Shown here in pieces: positions 12,250 to 23,520 of a stretch of 64,000 nt of DNA. Numbering within the stretch: position 1 is the stretch's first letter; every line of letters begins with the position of its first letter. The notes under the pieces were generated by a model. That model had not been told where the DNA came from. It did no database searches and worked only from the letters and a program-made list of their open reading frames with translations. This stretch comes from Lepturacanthus savala. Lineage: Eukaryota; Chordata; Actinopteri; Scombriformes; Trichiuridae. Position numbers and translations under genes: made by a program. The stretch lies in assembly GCA_030544235.1 (NCBI GenBank), contig CM060471.1, forward strand, positions 2,320,848 through 2,384,847. The letters run 5' to 3'.

Positions 12250-12513
12250 AGTACAGGTACAGTTAATTAGTGGAATTTCTTGCTTTATCAATCAGAGTAA
12301 AGGGTGGCTATTTTTTAAGAAACTAGAATATAAAATATACTGAATATGTTTTCAGTTATTTCACCTTTTTTGTTAAGTACATAACACCATAAACATGTGT
12401 TCATTCATAGTTTTGATACCTTCAGTGAGAATCTACAATGTAAATTGTCATGAAAATAAAGAAAACACATTGAAAGAGAAGGTGTGTCCAAACCTTTGGC
12501 CTGTATTGTATAT
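12250..12513 (+). mobile_element. Tc1-derived short element, 3' end
   Basis: It has the same 3' block as 7755-8117: tcagttatttcacc, catgtgttcattcatagtttt, ccttcagtgagaatctacaa, and the end ggtgtgtccaaacctttggcctgtattgta. The left end begins near cagtacaggtacag. The next stretch, ttaattagtggaattt, is the reverse complement of sequence at 7783-7822. This is an internally deleted Tc1 derivative. Confidence 0.65.
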
Positions 12514-13782
12514 TTGTACCCATAACAGAAATGTGTCACTCAAAAGCGCTGGTCAACAGAGTTTCTGCACTACGTTGTCATCTCTCAATATGCCAGTATG
12601 AAATCTTTTATTTGCAGCACGGCAGGTCTCTCTCTCTCTCTCAGTATTACTGTTCTGGAAGTATGGGAAGAGAGCTGAGGTATACTGACTGATGGAGTCC
12701 AAAAAATAGTGGATTTAAGGCTACCTCTCCACCTTGTGTCAGTGTTCTGTAATCTAAAACCATTTTGTTGTTTTTAGGAGACTGTCAACCAAAGAAAAAC
12801 AACACAACAGGTCATAATTTCAGACAAAAAAAAACCCAAAACTATGTTTATGTTTAAGTGGCAGATGCCATCTAGCGGCAACTGCAGTAACACTGTCTGT
12901 CTTTTCTGTCTTCAGTCTCCCGTATATGCTTAAAAGGGTTGAGATCGGATGACTGCAAAGGCTACAAAATATGATTAACGCCATCTCCACACTCATTAAA
13001 CCATTCAGTGTCCTCTGGTAACCTATGTCATGTGAATCCTGGAGGAGACCCCTCCCTTGCATCAGCAGTTCAATTGATTATTTCTTTGGTGGAGGTTCTT
13101 GTTGTTTTCTGTGTCTGATGGAGGACTCGGCCAGGGGCGATGAATCTTCCAGAAGCGGCCTCTTAAATCTGTCTCCTCCTCTTGCTCTTCAGCCTCCTGT
13201 CCCGTCCTGGGTGAGTGCCTCAAGCACGATTGATGGGTATAATGGGCTGTCTATGGACACAGTCTTTCTCTCCCATTTTGACCTGGTTAGAGAGCTGCCT
13301 GCCTGCCTGTATGGCACATAAACCTGAGATTGGAGGAATTAGGGAAAAAACATGGGGAGGGGGATGGAGGACAAGCGAAAGATGGGAGGTTTATTACTAC
13401 AAACATTGCTGAACCTTTACTTGTAATGAAACCAAAATATAAATAAAACGACGCCAAAACTTAGTCAGTGTATGGTCTCAGGCTACATCCCCATGCTCAC
13501 TGGATGAAAGCATAGCTACTCTTCTCTGCTAATGTTAGCTAACTAAATAAACAATGGTTACGCTAAAGACCTTGCTAAACAAGTGCTCACAATGCTGATT
13601 AAGTATTATGCTGCCAGGTGAATCTTCATGTCTTTCACAGTATGCATTGATTTTAATCTGGTATTTTTGGTAACATCCTCACGCTGGCCAGATGAAAGCA
13701 GGGCATTTGGCTATGGGCAGAGTCGTGATTTTACAGAGACAATAGCAATGGGTTAGGAAAACTTCTACTCTAGTTCTAGAAT
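12514..13782. other. Non-coding stretch, no gene recognised
   Basis: A GC-richer part at 13020-13400 carries an open frame (13025-13321) but no recognisable domain and no convincing pair of splice sites. The segment near 12866-12884 (gatgccatctagcggc) resembles a short motif also present at 52115 and 41955. Confidence 0.45.
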
Positions 13783-14370
<588 letters not shown>

Positions 14371-14559
14371 CAAACTAAACCTTCTTATAAGCCTCAACAG
14401 TGAACTGTAGGCTAAAAAGGAAAGGAAAGGGGAGAGTAGAACTTGTTCTGCTTCCCTGAGTGGTTGCTTCCACTGTGGTGTGGTGGTGGTCGGTTGTGCA
14501 GGCAGTGTTGATCCTTGTTGATCCTTGGAAGAACCAGGCCTGAGTTGCTTCAGTGGTGC

Positions 14560-14751
14560 TCACTGGACATCTTTGGTTATTTGCAGGTCCTTGAGACGCT
14601 GAAAGCGGCTGAATAAAGGCCCCCTAAGGAAGTAATAGAAGATAATGGCCCCAATGAATTCCGAAAGAGCAATAGCAAGAGCCTTGACATAAACAAAGAC
14701 CAGGTCAAAACCTATGGACATTGTATAAAAAGTGAGAAGGCTGTTAATTTG
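14560..14751 (-). CDS. Candidate terminal exon or env-like remnant with membrane helix
   Basis: The minus strand is open for 63 codons between a TAG (14752-14754) and a TGA (14560-14562). The protein looks real: a hydrophobic segment (VFVYVKALAIALSEFIGAII, about residues 16-35, continuing with aromatic residues), then a basic tail (RGPLFSRFQRLKDLQITKDVQ region). This is the usual layout of a last transmembrane helix plus a cytoplasmic tail. A pyrimidine-rich run ending ..tccatag could be a splice acceptor at about residue 13. There are two readings: the terminal exon of a host membrane protein, or the end of an envelope-like gene, since an LTR-like block follows in the same direction. I do not recognise the protein. 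No start codon is claimed. Confidence 0.35.
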   Translation of the reverse strand, partial: QINSLLTFYTMSIGFDLVFVYVKALAIALSEFIGAIIFYYFLRGPLFSRFQRLKDLQITKDVQ

Positions 14752-14759
14752 CTATGACA

Positions 14760-17700
14760 GACACACAATTTAGCAAAACACAGCTGAGGCAATTGATAAC
14801 GTCATAAGTAACTCAGTCAACCAATGCTGTTACTTCATTGGTCGGTCCAGGACAGATTTTGGTGTGCATAGGGCTGGCCTCTGAGGTCCAGGAAAAAGCA
14901 AGAATTAAAAGTCCAGTTCCTTCCCGTATTTATTTTTCTCTTTGTATTACAGCCTAGAGATGGGAGTACATATTTCATGCAGAGGACCCCACCAACCAGA
15001 TTGAGTGCCGCAGCTTTGCAGCCATTTTCAACTTTAACACAACCCCATGATCAGTACCCAAATGCAGGTCTAGTTTGAGCTTTGCTCTTTGCTTGGACAG
15101 AGCCATCTGTTATACTCAGGACACTTCTGCCTGCAAAGAATGCCAAATATTATTATGTTTGTTGTGAAATATTATTTCAGGAATGTTTTATATTTGGAAA
15201 ATGTTCTGAACCTTAGAATCAGGATTATGTAATTATCGTTAAAGTAAAGTCTCACTGCATGCAAATCCTTACTCCCGGTTTCATTTGCAAACAGGCAGAG
15301 ACCACCTTTTGGATCTCAGCCCACTTATATTGTACCATTATGGCTACTGTGTGCCCGAAGGAATAAACACTATAGTTCTGTTTTGGCACAACTGCCCTGT
15401 GAATGAGCTACATGTGAATACAGCTTCAGCACACCTTTTGGCTCCTGGGAAATGATTTTCATTCAAGTGAATGGCTGCCATCTTTGTGTCCGGTATCTAG
15501 TTTTGAAAATTCATCCATGAATTTTGTCTTATAAATTGGAGGATTTGTTGGCTACTTCCACCTTTTGCTGCTGAGACTCACAGTTGTAGCTCACACAGCT
15601 GCAATAGGTCCTTGTCTGTTGAATGTGATCAAAGGTTGTCGACAAATAATCAATGCTCTCATTTGACTCTTGGAGGCAGTTTCAGATGTGTTGTACATAC
15701 AGGAGCTCTTTTTATAATTTAAAGGCCTGTAGGAAATAATCATCTTCAATATTTCATCAGAGCATAACTGCCCAATCATAGCTCAGCATGTGGATTATTT
15801 TCTTAACCTTAAACACCCCTGAGCCACAAGGACTACTTGTGAATGCATAAATATGGGGGTTATAAAGCACACAGAGGTCTATTTAATGCTGCATACAATA
15901 CTGATACAGTAAATGATTATTTTTATATTCTCCTGTCAGGTCATATGTAAATTTGCTGTTTTATGTGTACATCTCTGCATAGGCCTCATCTACACTCACA
16001 GAGTTGTTGTTGGCAGAGAGAAGTTCCACTGCTCCATCCTCTCTATCTTTTACTTTTCACTGTTCTTTTTTTTTTCCATCTCATTTGGGCATTTGCCTGG
16101 CCACAAACAGATCAATAAAAGAGCCTCAGGTTTGCCTTTTTAAAGATAAGAATATTTTGAAGTGGACTGAAAATAGTTTTAACATTTTAAGACTGCTCTC
16201 TTTTTTGTTTTTATTGTCCATGAGGCAATTATGAATGTAGCTGGTCACAGTAGGGGGGAGACAGAGAAATAATTAGTGTTAGATAGGACTACCGACATAT
16301 CATCGTCTTCGGTACTACGTGCTCCTCTTTACCCCCGAGGACTTTGGAATCATGACAAGTGTTCATCCTTTCTTGTTCCAGAGCTCCAGTTAATAAACTG
16401 CCATTCAGGATTTAGCTTTTTTCACCCTAAAATTACTGAATAAAATATAAAGGTGCAGCAGCACAGTAAGTGGATAAACTGCCTTAAAAGGTCAGTTAAC
16501 CCCAAATTTGATGAATCAAAAATGGAGTATTAAATAACCCTATGATGATATGATAATTGTTTTTTTATTATTATTTTATTAATAATAGGTGGTCAAAGAC
16601 TCTTTACAAAGAGCTTCTAATACTATCAAATGGATATAGACTAAACAAAACAAAATGAATGGAAAAAGATAATTATAGGTCAACAGCAAGACTGAAAAGT
16701 TGGGTTGTGAAGGCTGTTTTAAGGTTGTTGGCATTGTGGATGTGGATGGGGAGTGCACAAATGCTCTGTGACCCCAGGTCTCGAGCACAGTCCTAATGGA
16801 TTGTAATAAGTTAAGTCAACATTTATAATCATCTTTCAGTATTTTGTTATTAAATTGGTCTTACAGATCATTACACTTCTATATCCGTATTGCTCTATTA
16901 CAGACCTGAGAAATTCAGACCGGTTCAAAAAATCACTGCTCATTTCAGAAAGTGGGAGTGTAGGGTGTTTTTTCTGGTCGGATGCAACTGCAAGTCACAG
17001 GTCTGGAGATGTTTAGTTACAGCGGAGCCAAAATGGTGAAAGTTCATAGAAAAAAGATAGCAATACCAGTGTTAGCAACAGCTTATTCAGCTAAGAATGC
17101 AAAATATATAAATAATCCATATTTGACTTGAAGTTGGACTCAGAGTTTGCTGTTTATTTTCTGGATGAGTGTGTGATGTGTTGTAATATTAGTGTGTGTT
17201 TTGATAAGTTGTTTAGGTAAAGTTATCATGAAAACAGCTTGGTGATTTATAGCTGTGCTGGCTGTTGTTATTGGTTTAGCATTATCCTAACAGTGAACAA
17301 ACAATTCCCTGTCTCAACTGGCTGTGGTTATTTTTTCTTTGTTGTAACTGTTAGTGGCATGCTCGGTTGGTACGAAATTGGTGATTTATAACTGTGTGTT
17401 GTAGTGGCTTGCTAGCTTGCACATGCACAGCAGGCAGAGCAGTAGCACAGGGTGAAGCTGCAGGGGAGAAACACAGAAAGGAGAGGGGTGCTGAGTTGCT
17501 TCCATTGGAGTTTCATGTATGATTTTTAAAGCTGTATACCCCAACCTTTTATATATTTGCCTCCAAAATTATGAAATAACTGTTTCTTTGTATTTTTATA
17601 ACAATTCATGTTATCACATTATACAGTATTAGTCTACTCTTGTATTTTAAAACTCTAGCTGAATGGTACAATATGAACATGGAAATGGGATTTTGTAATT

Positions 17701-18000
17701 TTTGCTTTCACCTCCACAATGAGTGAGCCTCTTAGGTCTTTCTCTCATCAAATCTTTACTCCTCTCTCTCTCTCTCTCTGTCTCTTTGCAGCCCTGCTGC
17801 TTTCTTCATTTCTATCTCTCGCTCTCATCTACACATTCACTTTCACACTCAGTGTCCCTTCCACCATGTCTCACATTTCCGTCTGTGTGGCTGACGATTG
17901 TTCTGCTCTAAAGGGCAGCACCGGCAGCATATTGTGTTCCGCGTACCTATGTGAGTGGACAGAAATAGCAGCTATAGCGCTGCTGAGAGAACATCTTATC
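14760..18000. other. Non-coding stretch, no gene recognised
   Basis: No supported exon. A segment near 15417-15500 (tgtgaatacagcttcagcacacctttt, caagtgaatggctgccatctt) has the look of a dispersed fish repeat, but I saw no second copy here. A (CT)n run lies at 17763-17780. Confidence 0.45.
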
Positions 18001-21000
18001 CACCATCAGTGACGCTGCAGACTGAGTGAAGTCTAGCAGGTAACAATACCTGTGTGATGCTAAGATAACAGGAGTCACAACACCTTGGAGGGAGCGCTAC
18101 ATAGAAACAGAGATTCCTTGTGTTAATTTTTGTTGTTACTCTTCTAGTAATTGGTTTGGTTGAATTAGAGAGCTAAATCAGGTCCTCAAATCCAATAAAT
18201 ATAGATAGTATAGCTCAGTACAGATCAGGAGAACCAAATGTGGTGCCCATGGGCAAAAAATTGGACCATTTGGCTCCCCCATTAGAACAATGAGTGCTTT
18301 CATGCCAGTCTCCAAAAGTCTCCAGTAACACCAGGGATAGATTTGCCTGTTGTGGTTTTTTATATAAGTTTCTACAGGGGTCTGCACATTGTGTATATGG
18401 ACTGTGTAAGTAGTTGTCTGAATCTGCCTGCATGGCAGGATGGCTACGAGCCTGTAGGGGCCATCAGTTGCCCTTTTAGGTACTTCAGCCTCAGAACATG
18501 ATAGTTGCCACTTGATCATATCTGATGATATTAATGGATAATAAATGATGATTTTGAAAAGCTACCCTGATGTAAAGGGTTAAACAAGCATGTTGTTATC
18601 TCCTTAGTAGCTCATCCTAACTTATATTAAAAGAGACCAATACTGGAGGTCTTTGCTTGTTTCTTGGAACTCAAAGATTAAAAACTGGAACCAAAAATAA
18701 ATCCTCAGTGAACACAGAAAAATATTCAGCTTCCCTTACAGAATAATCAATACAGCTTTAATATTTAACGATACTCTCATTTTAGCTGCTGCAGCCTTCA
18801 TTAGCACTCATTGATGTGTGCACACTCAGCAGAATATCAGTCTGCATAAAAAGGATACATACAATAAAAGTCTTCACAGGGGAGCAACATAACATCAACA
18901 TGGAAGCGAGGCAGAGGCTGACTGCAGTGGAGTTTATGACTGCATTTTGAAAAGGGCACCACACATCATCTGTTATAACCAATTACAGCTGCATTTATTC
19001 ACTCAAGTTGTACCATTCAGCTTTGTCAGAGCAGATGACGTGAGAATGACGACTCTTTCGCAAAGAAATCAGATAGGTAGGAAATGTGAAATGAAACATG
19101 AATTTCTGAAGTCTGAAGGACTTTCTAATCTGCAGAATAATAAAACATGTAAATGCCTCCATTTTCTGATTTAAGTGCATAGAAGGGGTTGCAGTGAAGG
19201 TTCATAGAAATCATTGTATTGAATTGAATCGCTAGAGTGTTGATTTATCATTTCCTTTCTGAGTGTGTCATAAAAGTAACAACTTTGGCAATGTGTTCAA
19301 ACGCTTAAAAGCCTAACCTTCAGTAGACCCCATGCCATCTCATTTCAGAAAACGATATGGTAGGCAAATCATTTTTTGATTCGGTTTAGATTGTGGCAAG
19401 AACTACACATATGTTTGTCACCTTATATCACAACAAAAGTTCACTGTTAAAAAAAAAAAAAAAGAATCAGTGTAGAAACAGGAAACACTACTTTTTTTAT
19501 GAAAGTGCTCAGGGAACCACCTCTCTCATTTTGTGTAATATACTACACTAACAGCAACATGTATACACAAAGGCACTTGGTTAACATTAACTTAGATTAA
19601 GAGGCTCTGAGTTACATTAGACACTTGTTACATTGACCATTTGTATCCATAGCCTTTTTAATTCCTAATTTGTTTTGAACTTAAACAGTTTCATGATAAA
19701 TTATGACTTTCTTGACTTGCAAAATGACAATAAAATAATTATCATATGTGCAATTCATTAAACAATTCAAATGGGATCTAATCATTATTTAGCTTTCCCT
19801 GATAACTAAAATATTACATATTCATTCCAAAATAAGGTCCCATGTGGCCCACCGGAAGGGGAAGTACTTAAGCTCTCTATAAAAACCTCCGGTGGCTGTG
19901 TGAAGAATGACTGAGAAGCAACAGCTGAAGTTTAATGTTGATACATGTTGTTACAGATAATGATAATGTTGTTACAGCAATTGTTACAGCAATACCTTTA
20001 AGGCAGGAGGACAGGATGGATGTTTGCAGTCAATGTTTCCTTAACAATGTTATTTTAGTTGCCTAAACATAGTTGTAAGTCCAGAAAACACCCATAAGGA
20101 TTATTTTGAAAGACGTGGATTTGATGTTAAGATTGGAGAATGTTTTATCATTCTGTTTGACAATAGAATTCACTTTGTTCTCCATGTGAAAACACTTCAA
20201 AGTTTTGCTTAGCTTTGTCCACAATTGATATAATCTATCATTCACTTCTGGTATATATTTTGAACAGGAAGTCCTTTTCAAGATGAAAATGCTATGCAAA
20301 TTTAAATTAAAGGTTTGGCTTTATGACCTTTTTTCATTGTAAAACATCCTCTGATCTTTAGTTTTTGTTAAGCTTTTGTTTCCACTTTTCTTTGGCAATC
20401 TGCAACAAGACATTAAAAGGACTGTGTCTGTATTGAAGTGGTGATTTTGTTTAATTTCTCTACTGACTCAAACACATTTCAAGATCCTATTTGTTAAAAT
20501 ATTTAGCTCATTTACATTAGCATCACCATTATTTGGTGATTCCATCTGTCTCCAGTTTATATAAAGATGTGTAAAACTACTTGGACTTTATATGTTGGAA
20601 ATGTCCACTGTGTGAGTAAGGTCACTGAACAAAAAGTCAAAGTGAAGTGTCAGGAATCCAGCAGCTATTGGTTGACATTCGCAGATCAAATCCACACAAT
20701 GTGATCCATACAAAGCTTTATGTCCTCCTGGGCTCCTGTACAGTCATGTATGTACAGAGGAAGCCAATGTTGTACACAGTGTGACCATCATCATAGTAAA
20801 TCCACACATACAGTTGACAAACTAAATCCTTCTCATCCTCCAGATACTTAGCACTTGATCCGCTGTGTTCCTCTCATATGAACACAGGCACAGAGGTCTT
20901 ACTGAAGCACACAAAGCACACAAAGACTTCTACAGGGTCACAGAAGGGACAAAAAGCTTCAGCGTGCCACACATAAGACTGGATTTTATTCTCATCGCTT

Positions 21001-21102
21001 CTCAAGCCACAGCTGGTGGTTTGTTCAATAGCAGTGTGTATGTATCACACATAACTACAGGCTGAACAGAGTGGACACAGAGACACAAACCTAGATGAAA
21101 AT
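18001..21102. other. Non-coding stretch, no gene recognised
   Basis: Antisense open frames around 18178-18519 and 20063-20299 are AT-driven and show no domain. An A run lies at 19448-19463. No repeat with clear ends was found. Confidence 0.45.
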
Positions 21103-22060
21103 TCAATGTGGATTCATTGAGGGAAAATGGGGGGATATCACTGGGAGCAGTGTGGTGAAGCAGGGCCTGGTGTGTGGAAGATGCTGACTGGAGCAGAGTG
21201 CCCTGGAGGATCTGAACGGGCCAAGGTCTGAGCTGTTCTGCCCCAATACAATACGACCCAACAATACTGACTGGATGTGAAATTCACATATTTCAGCCTT
21301 GACAAAAGGCAATTTTCGAAGGAGCTGTTGAAGGACTAAGTGGACGTGTCTCTGGTGTTCTTCTAGGTCCCAAGAGAACATCAGGATGTTATCAAAATAA
21401 ATGAAAACAAGAGAATTCAAGAAAACATTCTGAGAATGTCGTTTACTAAGGCATTAGTTAAACCAAACAGCATGAAGCAGTACTTGAAATGGTTTAGAGA
21501 GGTATTGAGAGGGCTCCCTGATAAGGACGTTGTAAGTGTTTCTAAGGTCTAGTATAGAAAAAAAGGTAGCCTGATGAAAGGTGTGGAATGCAGAGCCTAA
21601 CAGGTAGTGGATATTTATTCCTAATAGTGATAGAATTGAACCCCTTACAGTCAATACACAGCAAAGTGTTGGTTTTGTTTCGCAAGAAAAATAAACCTGC
21701 ACCCATAGGAGAGGATGAAGGACAGATAATGCCGACGGCCTATGGCTCCTGGATGGAACTCTCCATTGCCTCCTTCTCCGGTCATGACAGATTGTAGAGC
21801 CAAATGGAAGGGAGGGAGGCTCCGGGCAGAAGGTCGATGCTACAATCGTACAACTTGTGTGGTGGCAGGGGGAGGACTCGTTTGCTGAAGACCTTGGCAA
21901 GGTCGTGGTACATCTCAGGAACACAGGAGAGGGTCAGGGGAAACTGGAGATCGACTCAGCTAATGATGGATTTTTGAGTCCAATCAATATGGGGGTTGTG
22001 CAAGGGGAGCCCATGGACTAGGGGTGAGTTAGGAGAAGGAATGACTAGTGACTGGATAAA
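21103..22060 (-). pseudogene. pol: Ty3/gypsy reverse transcriptase relic
   Basis: On the minus strand, fragments in shifting frames follow the order of a Ty3/gypsy pol. First comes a protease-to-RT linker region with a CSIDLLPGASLP-like segment (about 21835-21860). Next is LSRPEREAME (about 21770), then a GAGFIFVAK-like segment, then LDLRNTY (about 21540), the usual motif A neighbourhood. Then come AVWFN (FGLTNAP region) and VFIYFDNILMFSWDLEEHQRHV (about 21340-21410). The last is the catalytic YxDD box, here YFDN, so the second Asp is replaced by Asn. VKAEICEFHIQSV follows. Several frameshifts and stops break the frame. Integrase, RNase H and LTRs are not visible. It is a dead fragment. Confidence 0.75.
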
Positions 22061-22113
22061 TTTACAGTGTTTACTGGATATAATGATAGATAGAAGGACA
22101 GTTCAGTCCAGAG

Positions 22114-22172
22114 AGCAGAAGTGTGCTGCGCCCATAACCCAGAGGTCCATGGATTGAAGCCATCCTCTGCTA
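22114..22172 (+). pseudogene. Initiator tRNA-Met pseudogene (D-arm deleted)
   Basis: The 59-nt segment runs AGCAGA...GTGTGCTG, then CCCATAACCCAGAGGTCCATG and ...CCATCCTCTGCTA. The anticodon stem-loop (CAU), the T-arm and the 3' acceptor strand follow the vertebrate initiator tRNA-Met, but about 13 nt are missing across the D-arm and box A. Box B reads GGATTGAAGCC. It is not a working tRNA gene. The same deletion recurs in the copy at 22807, so both come from one defective ancestor, likely a SINE head. Confidence 0.7.
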
Positions 22173-22479
22173 TCTATATATTTGTACAAGTGACACCACA
22201 TGTAGTTCTGCCAGTTTGAAATTTGGTCCCTAATTGTTCAGGCGAACCTGTAAAGTACATGGCTAGGAAAAAGTACCTGAACTCTCCCTTTCAGAGCTTC
22301 TGTATTTGTTGGACCTGTACAAACATGTGTCTGACAGCAACCTCTGGTAACCGTGAACACAATATCAGTGTTGGACCGTAACACAGTTATTAATAATAAT
22401 AAAAAATACTTCTGATGTCAGTATGGATGTTGGTGGTTAAAACTCTGATTTTATGTCTTCTCTCTTCGAAATACCACAC

Positions 22480-22555
22480 GTCAGACATGACATGGCCAAG
22501 TGGTCAAAGGTCCACCAGTCTCTATGTGGATGTGGGTTCAAGTCCCAAAACTGCT
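22480..22555 (+). pseudogene. tRNA-Leu-like pseudogene or SINE head
   Basis: The segment starts gtcag, has the box-A-like TGGCCAAGTGGTC and the box-B-like GGTTCAAGTCC, and ends with an A/C-rich acceptor region. This spacing resembles a leucine or serine tRNA. The anticodon arm cannot be paired properly. It is probably a tRNA-derived SINE head or pseudogene. Confidence 0.5.
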
Positions 22556-22806
22556 AGCTTTTGCTCCTCATACTTTGAGTTTCTCTCCACCACCATCTTC
22601 AGAATGAAGGTCAATCTACTTACCTGAGACATTATTGAACTGTGCATTCTGGTAACACAATAGTGAAGAAATCCTCAATATCACTGCACTTCTCCATTCA
22701 GCAATTTAAAATTGAAAGCAATCCATTTACTCAACAAGCTCGTCCGTCTTGCCAGTTTCCTTGATTTTGCATAAATTCCAAAGTGGTTTACAGAAAAGAA
22801 GTTTGC

Positions 22807-22866
22807 AGCAGAAGTGTGCTGCAAACCCAAACCCAGAGGTCCATGGATTGAAGCTGTCCTCTGCTA
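22807..22866 (+). pseudogene. Second initiator tRNA-Met-like pseudogene
   Basis: It is a close copy of 22114-22172 with the same D-arm deletion. It has a changed anticodon region (CCCAAACCC in place of CCCATAACCC). About 80 nt further on, both copies also share sequence (tgccagtttgacattcagtccctaatt versus tgccagtttgaaatttggtccctaatt). The repeated unit therefore extends beyond the tRNA part. Confidence 0.65.
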
Positions 22867-22971
22867 TCTTTGTTTTTTTGTTGTTGCTGCTGCTTGTAGG
22901 TTTGTATAAACAGCGAAGCATCAGGCAGTTCCACCACTGCCAGTTTGACATTCAGTCCCTAATTATTACCC

Positions 22972-23225
22972 CTGCCAAGGAGGTTATGTTTTCACTGGTG
23001 TCTGTCTGTCTGTTTGTTAGCAGGATAACTTGAAAAGTTTGGCCTTGATTTTCATCAATCATCATCAAATTGTACCATGAACAGATGATTCAATTTTAAT
23101 AATGATCCAGAACAAATCCTTTTTTTTGTAACACCTTCAAAGAGGTGCCATCATTTGGTGATATCTGGCACCTGCATAGCTTGGTCTTATTCTTGAAGGT
23201 CTGCATTATCAGAGTGCTTTTCTTG
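22972..23225 (+). repeat. CCAAGGAGGTTATG-type dispersed repeat
   Basis: It begins acccctgccaaggaggttatgttttc, runs through gtctgtctgtttgttagcagga, and ends gaaggtctgcattatcagagtgctttt. The layout is that of a repeat found widely in fish genomes. It is non-coding. Related pieces lie inverted at 23345-23520 and at 47511. Confidence 0.55.
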
Positions 23226-23344
23226 TTTGAATGAATTATTGATCACTTTACCAGCTGGTTTCTGCTCTGCTCCCTACAAGCTGATTTGTCAAACACCTTT
23301 AAGTTGAAATTTTTTAGTGTTGGAGTAATAACTTTGAAAAAAAA

Positions 23345-23520
23345 AAACTCAACTAGAAAAGCACTCCGAAAGCGCAGAATTGATCTAAAAACCAAGATTT
23401 CTTCTGGATCATTACCAAAATGTAATAATTCTTGAAATTCAGGCTGAACGATTTAAGTTATCTTGCTAACAATCAGACAGACATACAAACGGTGATGATC
23501 ACATAATGCAATAAGTTCAG
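23345..23520 (-). repeat. Inverted partner of the preceding repeat
   Basis: It begins caactagaaaagcactccga and ends gttatcttgctaacaatcagacagaca...gatcacataatg, the reverse complement of the features seen at 22972-23225. The two copies form an inverted pair with about 120 bp between them. Confidence 0.5.

Noticed and set aside
22114..22172. Functional initiator tRNA gene
   Set aside because: The D-arm and box A are deleted, so neither transcription nor folding as a tRNA is expected.
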